NCBI GenBank assembly: GCA_009823395.1
Contig: CM020509.1
Span: 12,451,001 to 12,515,000 of the forward strand
Direction: 5' to 3'
Length of the DNA stretch: 64,000 bases
Source: Thamnaconus septentrionalis
Taxonomy: Eukaryota > Chordata > Actinopteri > Tetraodontiformes > Monacanthidae
Of this stretch, positions 23,461-35,490 are shown piece after piece. Position numbers and translations under genes: made by a program. How positions within the stretch are numbered: position 1 is the first letter of the stretch; each line of letters starts with the position of its first letter. Under the pieces are notes generated by a model. That model had not been told where the DNA came from. It saw only the letters and a program-made list of their open reading frames with translations, and did not search any database.

Positions 23461-24190
23461 TTTGCCTATCCTGATGCAGATAATGATTGTAATAAAGTAC
23501 CTGAGGGTCTTTTTACACAATAGCTGGATAATCAGCTGTCATATCCAGGGGTTTTTAAATACATACTGCACTGACTGTGTGTTGTTGCCCGAGCGTGTCA
23601 CTGCGCCTTTGTGTGAATGTGAGTTTCCAGTGTAGCGTTTCCATGAGGGATGAGTAATAACAGTTGCTGCTGCATGTCCCCCCCTTACCTCCCTCACCCC
23701 ATCCCCCTTTAATTGATTCCTGTTCGCAGTTTATTTCATGCGTCGATGTTCCCTCCAGTTTCCCGCCTCATAAATGATGAAGTCGTCAGCTGGATCACCT
23801 GCAGGCTGTTTGAACATGACTTATTTATGACGATAGTCAACTGAAGGACACAACTGCTTAGTTACACATCAGCGTGCCTGAGGGACAAACACCGGAGTAG
23901 GAGAAAAAAAATCCATCAGGTGCTGCAAGGGCAAGGAGACCTTTCACTGTTTGATCTCTGGACAGGTGAAAAAAAACATACAATCATTCAATGTGTTTGT
24001 TTGCTTGTTGCTCTTGCCATTGCAGGGGTCTTAAATAATAATACAACTATTTCTCACCTTTATGGCTGTCACAGGTCACAATGCTGGTGTGCAGAAGAGC
24101 AAGTTATTGGTTCTATTTCTCTTTAATGAGCTATTCTGGCCTTAGAAAGGAAGTGGGCTCGCTTAAACTTGTCAGAAATGAGTCACAAGG

Positions 24191-24262
24191 TTTAAAGGTC
24201 CCATATTATACTCACCTTTCCTGATCTTTATATGTCACCCCCCAAAAGCCTCTATAAATCTG
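24191..24262. repeat. Possible degraded fish repeat
   Basis: Begins with 'TTTAAAGGTCCCATATTATA', the start of a common fish interspersed element by recall. The 3' limit is unclear. Confidence 0.4.
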
Positions 24263-27200
24263 CAGTTCTCTTCCCAAAGAAAGGCCTGGTTTTAATGGAC
24301 TCTCTTTTTCTATCGAGTATTTTAGGGTGGACTGAAGCAGCTGATCTCTGGAAAGAACAAACACCAGTCACAGGTAGGAGTATAAGTTCCATCTTTGTTA
24401 TCACAAAGAGCCGACGTCCAGTACTGTGTGCTTAAGTGTTAGCTTTCTAAAAGAAAGTTAGAAAACGCTGAAGTGAATATTGTACAGTAAGGGACATTTA
24501 AAAAAACAACAACATGTCGATACATTATTTACCTCCTGGGTTTTGTTTTTTTTTGTGGATGCTGAATCTTTTTTTTTTTCTCATCCCTTCTCTGTGTGAA
24601 AGTGTGAAACCCCATTAGACTGTAGCGGCGTTGGCTAAGCGATTACCTGTCAAATCTAACCTTCACAAATGGCGTTTGGCTTTAACGCGTTACACACCCC
24701 GAGGGCGTCCTCACGTTTCAGCCGTGCAGCTCTGCACACCGGCGACAGCACACCAGAGCTCTCCACAGTCGCTTCAGGCTAATGGGGGAAGAGCTTGATG
24801 TGCACCTCCTTATTTGCGAACGTTTGTTTTTTTTATGCATTCCCTTCTTTCAGCTGCCACCATTCGTTCTGTTCAAAGCCCCCTGCCTCCGCACAGTTCC
24901 TTTGGTACATCGAGACGAATAAAATGAGAAGAGGCTAAAACGCAAGCGAATATACGTTCGTCCTGACATGCACTAATGCTCCAGTGTGAGTTCCTATATA
25001 TCTGGAGTAAACTAATAAGCAATTAGCTGCAGCCGGGGTCCCCTAACTACAAAGCTAAGATGACATTTTGTGCACCGCCGCATTTAGTCCAGTTAATAAG
25101 GTGGCACAGAAGCTCACGAAGAGAAAGTCTAGCTCAAGACGGTGAATATTGCAGCACTGTGCTATACGGGCGTGTAGCTATTGTCTGTGGTGCAATCGTC
25201 AAATCAGTAGAGGCATATCTGCGCTGGTGCAGTGACATGGGCGCACATCTGTCTTTACGAAGACGTACATATGCAAAACTCCTCCCCCATTGAGATGGAA
25301 TGCATGTCACGCTCACGCTGGCCACACATTGGACCTCATTAGGATTCTGACCTGGAAAAAAAAATTAGGCCTTAGGGGTGCCATTAGCGCACGAACACTC
25401 CTCTGTGATCTCTTCCACTCACTTTGAATGAGAAGATCTGCAGCCCCACATTCATCCCTCCCTCAGATCTCCCCGGGTGAACCCGGAGTCAGCCTCACCC
25501 CCAGCTGGTGCCGACCGAACCTGCCAGTCCCTTCGGGAGTGTGCGTGTCAACAGTGTGGCTGGGAAAAAATGAAAAGATGTGGACAAAGTTGAGCTGACT
25601 GAAATTCTTTCTCCAGTGCTGCTGAAGCCTGTGGTTCCTCACAACTGCTCTTGAGTTGCAATGGGCCGACAGTTTTTTATGGATGATTTTCTTAATGTTA
25701 GAGTAGTACAGTAAGTTGTTGTTGCGTCGAATTGTTTTGAGGGTTAGCTGTGGAAAAGTTAAAACTGAAGATTTTTTCAGTGTGTTAATGTTACTGGGTT
25801 TTTTAGAACATCCCGATGAAGATCCACTGAAGTTCAGTCGCTCACTGTGTCTCTCCCCCACCAGGCCACCTCCCCCTCTTCAAAACGCAATTTTTTGTGA
25901 GTTTTTTTTTTCTGCAGCCTTGCCTCGTTCCATATTCATATCTGATCGCTCTTCTTCATGCTTAAATGATGAAGGTAATTGAGACTGCAGCTTGCCTCTG
26001 CCACAGCTCATGCCGCACAGTCTGGAGCCGCCCGAAGGGAAAACCCCTCTCCACCAAACAGAAACATGACACAAAAGCATGTCGCACTAATTCCTGCTGC
26101 AGCTCAGTCAGTCTGACGCTTCCTGCTGAATATCAGCAGTAATTAAACCTCTGTGGAAAATGTTGTGTATGCGTAGTGTGAAGTGTTTTTTTTTCTTTGT
26201 ATTTGAGGTCCAACATCTGGGAAATGTGTCCGCCAGCACAAATGTGGATCAAGAGACCTTGTCAGTGGAAGCATCCCAACAGTTCAGAGCATTAGTCAAC
26301 CAGCACCATACAGTAGCACAAAGGAATAAAGGTCCAGTGACTAGCCTCCATTTAGTGTGTTTTCAGTATAAATCACTTAACTCTCAAAAGGGAGAGAAAA
26401 TTTGAGAAAAACAAATGCCAAATGATTAAATCCACTACTTTCCCCATCAGACACGAAGGTTTTCACAGTGTGTGCAGAGCTTAACGCCTGAATGTCTCCA
26501 CAAATACGAACATGAATTAAATGATCTTAATTATTGCCGTTGTTTTTCTTTCACTCATTTAATTCCTCATTAATCGGTTAGCAAATTACATGTGTGCTAA
26601 TTAAATTTGTGCATAGAGCAATTATAATGGTGCTTGTTTTTTATTATCATTTTTAATTTTTTTGTCATCTTACTCCACCTTCTTCAGCCTCCCTAAATCA
26701 CCCGACGGTCGACCCACTGTTGTGCATCTGCTGTAATTGTGTTTATCATCCCACGGGAAAGTTTGGACTTAGTACTTAATTGAATCTGCCCAAAGTCTGA
26801 AAGAGCAAAGTGTGTTTGTGCGTGTGCACGTCTGCATTTGTGCGTGCACGCGTCCATTGTTTTGTTTTTACATGACGGCAGGGCATTAAGGGCGAGGTTG
26901 AATGGAAAGAGAAAAGAGCACGTGGGGAGCAGCTGTGACTAATAACTCTGCCACGAGCGTAGCTGAAAAATAATTCTGGCCAGATATAAGATTGGATGGA
27001 AGACAAGACTCCGCCCGTCTCATAAGTCCGTTCTTCCTTCCTTGTGCGCCCCCCCTCCCTCTACTTCCCTCAACCCATTATCAGTCAGCTCTCTTCTTCC
27101 TCCCCTCTCGTCTCCTCCGCGCCCCTCTCCTCTCCTCCGCACCCCTCCCCTCTCCGTCTCTCTTTGAAGGCCAGAACAAGATAAAGGCGACAGTTGCATC

Positions 27201-28287
27201 GAGCAAGAAATGAGAGTTTCCTAATCAGGCCTGGACACCAGGCTTGGCAAATTTAATTAGCTGTGAGGAAAGCCTCTCTCCTTATTCAGCATAAGTAACC
27301 CGCGAGGGGTGAAGGTGTGGAGGGGCAGGAGCGTGCAGCGAGTAGGAGAGGTTGGTAAATGATGATATAGTGTCTGAGACAAATAAAAAAGAAGATCAAA
27401 AACAAAACGAAACGGCTTTTTTCAATACAGGAACCAAAGAGGGGAAACTTTATAGTTGCATATTGCATTGGTCCAAACACACTTTCATCACAAAGTACAT
27501 ACATTGTAAAGTACATTCTGTACTTTTCCATTTAAATTTTTGTTTCCTAATAGAAAATCCCAAGAGGAACATTATTGCACATTTTATGTTCGGCCCTCGA
27601 GAAGAGTCGATTCTTCTGTTCCTGTTGTGGATAAATGCGAGAAGTAGAAATTTATATTGTTGACAGTTGTTCTCAGACTTAGTCTCATAAAAAATTGCAT
27701 TCAATCTGTGTTGTCAGCTCTCATTTACGTTTAGGATCACGATGATAAATGACCTGTATGTAATTGTCCATATTTGTCCAAGTGTCAGGCCATAAAGATA
27801 AGAAACATCTGCTGATGGAAGAGTCAACACGTGGGATACGACCCGGGATGTTAGATGAAAGTTCAGTGGCGTTTGTTGCCAGACGATCAGCCACGGCAGA
27901 CGCTCTTTGTCTCGTTCTTGTGGACTGTGCTGCTCGGACACGAAAGAATTAAAGCACGATGGGACAAAAGAGGAAAGTGCATAAAGAAAGTTTAATTTCC
28001 AGCTCAACAGGGGGAACCGTGGCTCAATTAGTTTTTGAGTCTTGTTTAACACAGTTTAAATAATGTATTAAAACCATTAGAGAGTGAGAGAGAGAGAAAA
28101 TGGAAGGAGGGTGAGGAGGGGGTCTTGCAATAAATCTACCCTATGATCGCCTTAAGGGTGATTTTTAGTGTTTCATTGCCTGTAATTAAGAAAAATGTCT
28201 GCAAATTAAATGAAGCCAGAGCCAGAGTGATCCTCCAAGCTCATAGCCAAATTTAACAATAAAAAGTGGAGTTCTTTTTTTTCACAG

Positions 28288-28348
28288 GGGAGCCCATGAA
28301 ATTGAAAAATAGCACTTTCGCTGCACTTCATCTGGAAACTTTCTTACA
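28288..28348 (+). CDS. Candidate alternative first coding exon of trpc7
   Basis: A consensus acceptor (TTCTTTTTTTTCACAG) and an excellent donor (ACA|GTAAGTA) bracket 61 bases. The ATG at 28296 opens 17 codons beginning MKLKNSTFAAL and ends in phase 2 (CA). The next trpc7 exon at 46742 accepts exactly phase 2, giving [10 protein letters not shown]. Mammalian TRPC7 also has a very short first exon, beginning MLRNSTF in human as I recall it. The resemblance is short and the mouse version differs, so this is inference. Confidence 0.35.
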
Positions 28349-28916
28349 GTAAGTACCTCTAATTACAGGAACACCTAAAAAGAGCACACAGCCAAATTAA
28401 GGCTGTGTGTCCATTAGTGCACTCTATAGCAAGTAGACCAGTGATCCAGTCTGTATGTTGTTTTTGTTAATGACACTAACTAGGAAAGTCTCATGACGGC
28501 ATTCCTGCACTGATCCTCATGCTCAAAACTTATGTTTCAGAATTAGCATTTTTTTTTATTGACCCTTCGTTTCTGGTGAGAGAGTTTAGTTTCAGTGTAG
28601 GCATCGGCCTTGAGCGGTAAATTGTAAACATACAGCCTACCTGCTTTAGTTTGTGTCTGTATGAGTGTGTGTGTGTGTGAGAGAGAACCACTCCATCGTA
28701 TATTGTCAAATGTTTGCAGTGCCACAGCATTAAACTCTTGAGTAATGTCAGTGGGCTACTGACCTCTCCACCATTAAATACAACTCTTTTTAAAAAAAAA
28801 CATTGTATTAATATTTACAATATACACTTTTATGTCAGGGGAAATTTCAGACAAAAAAATTGCATACAGGAAACGCATGTAATGGATTTATGTCAATCTG
28901 AGTACGTGAATTGTGA

Positions 28917-28918
<2 letters not shown>

Positions 28919-28950
<32 letters not shown>
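28919..28950. repeat. (TG)n microsatellite
   Basis: About 15 TG units, intergenic. Confidence 0.92.
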
Positions 28951-30079
28951 TGAGAGAGAGAGTGTTGGCAGTTAAATTGATATTCTTTGCACCCCTCACT
29001 GACAGGATGTCAATTGCACTAAAAAATGCCCTTTTTAAGGTCAGTTTTAGGTTAATTTGTCCATTTGTCAACTTCCATTGTACCAAAGTCAGTCTGGTTT
29101 CGCCAAGAACATTGTGTAAATGAATCCATCAGTGGCCAGTGTCACAAAGGGCCATGACATATTGTTAAGTAACATGAATGCAGTAAAAGAAATATGATTT
29201 AAAAGAAGGAGAAAAAAAGAGGTTTTGTGGTGAGCAGTGTTTTGTTTTTTTTCTGTTACAGTCAGCATCAGCGGGCCAACCAATGGTGTGGGAATTTGTG
29301 ACGGATCAGGATGGAATCCAAGACAAATGCAGTGTATTTAAGAGACTAGCAGAAGATATTCCAGTTAGATTACAGGAAAGCCCAGAGGGGGATCCAGCAA
29401 TAACCATTGAATAGTTTCACCGTAGCAGAACATATACAGTTACACAAGCTAAACACACCACCTCCCCCTCTTGTTCAATTTGCAAATGAGGTGAAGTGTC
29501 ACTGAGAGACTGCGATAAGGTGCGACAGGATCGGTGAGGCAGGTGGACGGGGAGAAGACGAGTGGCTGCTCTGCGCCTCCACAGATAAGCCGGCCAACTT
29601 CATATCTCCTCTCACGCCTCGCGGAGGGGACGCGTTAACCTTTCAGCAGCACCTCCGTCCTTCACTGGCTTAATTTTCCATTTGCCGCTTTGACTCCAAC
29701 ACTAAATCTTTCTTATGATGCAGCAGATTTGGATCCGGGTTTAATTCCCCACGCTTGCCTTGGCTAGCACTGCTCCCAATCAGCTTTTTTGTTTTTGTTT
29801 TTTTTTTGGTCTGGGACATCATTTGCCACAAATGTGTTACACTGATAACTGTGCTTGAGACAATCATATTGTTGGCACTTTTTTTTTTTTGGGCTGGGGG
29901 TGTCTGATGTTATTATCAGTCTTGTGACAGAGCGAGAGCGTAGAAATGAGGAAAATGGTTTTTTTTTTTATAATTCTTACAAAATAATATTTTCCCGTAG
30001 GTTGGTTCGATTTTTTCGCCCCTCTTATTGCATTAGTGGAAAATAAGGTTGAGTCAAGGGAGAACCTCCCTGCTTTCAT

Positions 30080-30109
30080 TACCTTGACATTGAGGAAAAT
30101 GTCAAGGTA
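30080..30109. repeat. Perfect 12-bp hairpin
   Basis: TACCTTGACATT (30080-30091) and AATGTCAAGGTA (30098-30109) around the loop GAGGAA. Confidence 0.9.
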
Positions 30110-30454
30110 TTTCATGTTGTTATCGTTGATCAATACAGTGAACGTGGCTTTCATTAAATTCCTGTTCCCTTGCATCTCAGACATTGTTGTACCTGTGCAA
30201 CAAAACATTCTGTGCCTTTTTCTCTAATTTTTTCATCCTTTTGTTCTTGTGTGGCTGCTGAGCTTGAACCCCCACATCACAGAAAGTCTTGAAGGTTAAG
30301 TTAAGGCAACCAAAATGTGTTTTGGTTTCTTGAGTTATGAAAGAGTTGGATTGACATATTTAACCACCACTTGGGAGCAAAAACCCGGAGGTAGTCCTGA
30401 AGAGGTTTCCCACCCTACCAGCAAAGGTGTTTGCAATGCTGATAGAATGAAACC

Positions 30455-30915
30455 CATCCGTCCATCCATCCATCTTCTACCACTTATCTGGAGTCGGGTC
30501 ACAGCGGCAACAGTCTCAGCAGAGACAACCAGACTTCCCTGGCCCCAGTCACCTCCTACAGCCAGCGGGACCCCAAGGCGTTCCCAGGCGACACAAGAGA
30601 TGTACTCCCTCCAGCGTGTCCTGTGTCTTCCGTGGGGTCTCCTTCCAGTGGGACGTGCCTGGAACACCTCTCCAGGGAGGCGTCCAGGAAGCATCTGAAA
30701 CAAAAACCCGAGCCATCTCAGCTGGCTCCTCTCAGTGTGGACTCTACTCCAAGCTCCTCCCTGGTGACTGAGCTCCTCACCCTGTCCCGAAGGGTGCGTT
30801 CAACCACCCTATGGAGAAAACTCATTTTGGCCGCTTGAATCCTCAATCTCGTTCTTTCGGTCTTTAACCAAAGCTCATAACCATAGGTGAGGGTAGGAAC
30901 GTAGATTGACCAGTT
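30455..30915 (-). mobile_element. Truncated LINE 3' end (non-LTR retrotransposon)
   Basis: The reverse strand encodes 'RRPHGRHRTRWREYISCVAW' and 'ERLGVPL', the C-terminal pattern of fish non-LTR reverse transcriptases (consensus GRPRTRWRDYISRLAWERLG). It ends in 'GGTAGAAGATGGATGGATGG', a typical tail. It is 5' truncated and disrupted, so inactive. The clade is not certain. Confidence 0.75.
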
Positions 30916-33900
30916 AAAAAAACAAAAACAAAAAAACAGTCAAGTTGCATGTTGCATGAGGCTTTCAAGGCTAGAGACTAAATATCTTGAGTGGTTTTCA
31001 AAGTGGGGGCCATAGGGGGGATGCATGAAATTGGAGAGAAGATAAGACAAAAAAATGCAAATAAAAGAATCAAAGAATCTTTTCAATATTATTAATAACA
31101 GACAACACCTAAATATTATTTAATCATTCTTGTTAAGAACAATCAATCATGGCACCCCAAACAACATTAGCCTCTTGCCGGGGACCCTTTTCGCAAACGA
31201 ACAGCTAATGTTACAAAAACCAAAAACTGTTTTTTTAATTTTTCCTCAGTGCCTTTTGGGGGAATGGAAACCTTGGTTAGGCAATCCCTCAGCAACCTAA
31301 TGTTAGGCAATGCATGGGCTGGAGATAGGGTTGGGCTTCAGGTTGAGGTTGGGGATTTGCCTAGCCCTGACCCTAATAAAATGTTCCATTTTGGCTTCCA
31401 GTTTAGAAAAGGACAGACAGTACTGTAGCACTCATGAATGTGATGGACAGAGTTCAGGGAGAGAAGCCACTGGAGGTAATTGAGCAAAGGAGCACAGGCT
31501 GCAGGTGTGTGTGCGTGTGTGTGTGCGCACACACGCTTGTGTGTACATGCACTGAATGGAGAATTTGGTCTCAGGCTGCTGTACCTCATGATTCTTTCAG
31601 TATTATTATGTCGTGCAACTGCAACTCATACAATATTTATGACTGTATGCTGAATGTACCATGCACACAGTTTCATCAACACATTGCACCCATATATTCA
31701 TTCACAATCAGTTTTGAAATGAGGTGTGATAAAAGATAATTACATCTAAAACAAGTTAACGCTGAAAAACATTTCTCCCAATATAAACTGCACACATTGT
31801 AAAGCATTTTTGTTCTGGGCTCCCTTCAAAACCAATTTCCCCGTGTTCCCAATGTTATAAACTCTCTAATTTGGAAAATCTTATTTTGCTATAAACATGG
31901 CCTGGACCTAATTAGGAATGCTGTCATCTTTGCTTTCATATGGAATGTTTGTGTGCAACACGTTCAGAACCTGTAAGCTTTAATATGTGTACTTGAATGA
32001 GCTACTTGATGTTAAATACTCAACTTCATGGAAATATTTGAAAAATATTGATTGATTTTCCCTGAAAGCTTCAGTATGTTTCTTGTTTCTGTCACGTCTT
32101 ATCTTTTACTTAGTGGACACACCCAAATTACAGAAACACACGAACATGGCTGAGTTGAGAGCCATGACCGAACAACCAGTTGGCAAACACCAATTGAACT
32201 TTATGAGGTGAAGGTGTTGACATTGGGAAATGATGTTGAGTGCTTTGCACAGGTAGTGTGCCCACTCCACCGAAGAGGAGTCCTCATCAGTTACTCTCAC
32301 ACTCTGCTCATTAAACAGTACTAGGTGGAAAACACATCTCAAGCTTTATGCTCACTTACAGAAAGATACCTAAGATAAATCTACATGGTTTAGAAAGACA
32401 TTCCATCTGTGAACCAGGTTGATAGATTTGGTCAGAATGTCTTGTTCACCACTTGACAGTTTTGTTTTGTTTTTTCTGTTATACTTGTACTTGTATACGT
32501 GTTCAGTATGTGGCGATGGCTGGTAAGATGAGCACTAGAAGTCTGTCACGGCTCTAAAGCATACCATGACACTGAGCTCTGCTGTGAGCTCACAATCCCC
32601 CTCACATCGCCCAGTAAACATACACAGCTTAGAGGGGGTTTGTAAGATGTCTTGACGAAAGCCAGACAAGGGCCAAATGTTTTTTTTTCACATAGGGAAG
32701 AAGGAGGCAGCTGTATCCCACCATAAGCAGCTAAAAGATTACGTGGGCCTGAAGTGCCACAACATTAAGAAGTGAAGAGGAGATACTAGAGACTTTTTTT
32801 TTTTAAAGACAGCTTTTCCAGTGTTGAGTTGTATGCTTTTTTTTCCTGATTGAAAATGTTTCCATCTTATGTGTCAGTAATCTTAAGAGGCTGGGCTGCA
32901 GTGAAATCTAAACTAAGCTCATTGGTGCACAACTCTGGTGTCATCTTGTGGGGTTTGGAGATTAATTGTTTTTAGAATCATATATATCTGTCAATATTTA
33001 TTATATATATCTGTAATAAACACCATTGAATACTACCAACTCCTCCTGTTGACAACCATCCCCAAAACTCCTGGTTTCCAGCTAAACTGATACTGGATTG
33101 GATGTTACACATGTTTAAAAGAGGATGACAATAAGATGGTTATGACGTTCCAATTTGTGAGGAAAGTCTATAATTTACTACTATTTTCCAATACTCTATG
33201 TTGTAGCTTGCCACTGCCTGTATACCAAAACAACCGGCTCCCCTGCATGTTCTCCACTGCACAGACCTCCACTGTGAAAATGAAGACCTCATTGACTTAA
33301 GATGGAATTAACTGCTTTGTGTATCAAGACAAGTAACGAAGTAAGTGTATGATGTTGCAAGAGCAATCATGTGTGCATGATGCACGCTTTGGTGTTTCAA
33401 CTGTAGCACTTTCCTGTAAATTCCACTCGAGGCCGCTGATTTAGCAATACATGCTAGCATTGTGCCCGTTAGCTACTGTTTGTTGTTCACAGTCAGTGTT
33501 TTCTTTCTGGAATTTTGAAGGCAGGCGGGAAGAGGAGAAGAGATTTGCATGCATTAATATGTTTGTGCAGCCTGCCAGCAAACAAGAAGCAGGAGAACAA
33601 CACGCATAGAGGCATTTGACGTCACTCTCTGTACTCTAGATGGTGTGGCACTGCTAGTTTAACAGAGAAAACAGTGTTTTTTCCTGAAGTCTAATAAACT
33701 GAATATTGCATATAGCTTCCTGAAAAAAAAGAATATTAAAGTGAGCATTGCTCAGAGATCAAGCAGACAGAGTTGAAGGTAAACCCAGTTGGAAAAGTGA
33801 TGAAATGTCCCTTCTTTTTTTTCTATGTGTCATTTTATTATGAGACACAGCAGCTCAAACTTTTCAGTGTCTCGGGTTAACCCTGATCATTAGCCGAGAC

Positions 33901-34600
33901 TTGCAGCTGATGTTTCACCCCACATTTAAATGCCTGGCTGAAACCTCACAGCTCATTTGAATTCCAGCCTTCACTGAAGGATATTTCTCACCCTGCCAGG
34001 TAGGAAGCGAAGCGCTGGCCAAGGCAGATCCGCATGTGAAACCAAATTATTTAAATGCGTCTGTCTGGTCGTGTGAAGGAGTGTGTGGTCGAATTTGAGT
34101 TAACAAAAATGTGCATAAGCGTCGTTTACAGTTGAATTTAGTTAGATTGATGTGATTGTGTATTCTTGTATGGCTTTGTGAGGTATTATATTGTCGAGCA
34201 CCTGATGCTGAAACGTCTCTTTGAGCAAAATGTGTTAATAGCATGGTTAAAATTCCTTTTTTTTTTTTTTTTTGGTGATGGAGATAAGGAACAAGTTAAA
34301 TCAATAAGAGTGAATAAAAAAAAGAGGTCATCTATTTTATTATTCCAAAAGGATAATTAATTTTTTTAAGCTCCGCTTTTCAAAGATTGTCCACTTGATT
34401 TAATGGGGAAAAAAATGTCAGGCTTGACAAGTTTGTGCGTGTGTAACAGACTGAAGACCTTTAAGTGGTCAACCAGAGCATAAACGTCATCAAGTTAAAG
34501 ACGCTCTGGAATTTATTGTGTCCTTGTGTAGATATTTTAACCTTTCTTAACTAAATGGAAGTTTTACCATTTGTGGAGAAGAACATATAAAAAGATTTCT

Positions 34601-34629
34601 CCCCTCTCTCTCCCAGAGAGAGAGAGGGG
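34601..34629. repeat. Perfect 12-bp CT/GA hairpin
   Basis: CCCCTCTCTCTC and GAGAGAGAGGGG around a five-base loop. A low-complexity origin is possible. Confidence 0.85.
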
Positions 34630-35450
34630 TTTTCAACATCACCTTGAAAACTGTCTTTTGCACAAAAATAAATTCACACTGAAGATCAAGAAAGATTGGG
34701 CAGGAGAGATGAAAGGAGTCTAGTAACTGATTGTGCTATCTCCTGCAACGTGTTGCCACGTTCTGGAAAAATACGTGCTCACTTTGAGTTGTAAGCAGAA
34801 TTGCCTCCAAACAGGCGGAGTCATATCTTTTTAGTACCCTTCATGAGATGCTAGCAATCCAAAAATTAAACCTGCATGTGTACCAGCTGCACAGGTCACA
34901 CTGATATTTTTTTTTTGGCTATTTGTGAAATAGCAAAACAAATAAAAAAGTTTACTCCCTTTAGCTGCATCTCAATACATCACATGCGTTTAACTTCATT
35001 GGGTGTGAGGAGAATGTCACAGGCACTTCTCACTGCAGCCTTTTACATGCTTTCTCTGCTTCTTTAAAAGCGTGAAAAAGGAAGTTGTAGCCACTCTCTT
35101 TACTCTCGCGGGACCCCTTTCAATTTTATGGCATAGATTTCTGAGGGCTCTTAATCTGAGGCGATGAGCGGATATAAACAGTTCTGGAGAAGTACCCTGA
35201 AGGCTGACAAGTGTGTTCAGGTTTATCAGGAGTTTAGAGGCGGTATTGGGCTGCACTTATTGACAAATTGGGGCTAGAAGTTGACAGTGAAATAACAACT
35301 TGGGTTAAATTCTTGATTTGTGCCAAGATGCAGACAGATGCAGGTAATAGAGATAACGTAAAATGAATGAAAACATTGGCTAACCAAATTCAAAAGCCTG
35401 CTGTCAGCTTTTTCCATGTCACCATTTCCATTATACACATTTAGTTTTAT

Positions 35451-35490
35451 TTAAAGGGATAGTTCAAATTTAAAAATATTATCCCTTTAA
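35451..35490. mobile_element. Forty-base palindromic MITE remnant
   Basis: Arms TTAAAGGGATA and TATCCCTTTAA (11 bp, exact) around an 18-base middle. 'AAAGGGATAGTTCA' is the end of a common fish DNA-transposon-derived repeat by recall. Only the two termini remain, so this looks internally deleted. Confidence 0.55.

Larger units (their letters stand above)
20641..28287. other. Intergenic DNA, no gene recognised
   Basis: It holds microsatellites (23431), a degraded repeat at 24191, an unexplained open stretch at 25060-25293, AT-rich homeodomain-motif-like sequence at 26510-26650, and a pyrimidine-rich block at 27010-27170. No exon chain could be built. Confidence 0.6.

Noticed and set aside
31000..31030. 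Possible transposon end 'CAAAGTGGGGGCC'
   Set aside because: Resembles a common fish repeat only over about a dozen bases; no partner end found.
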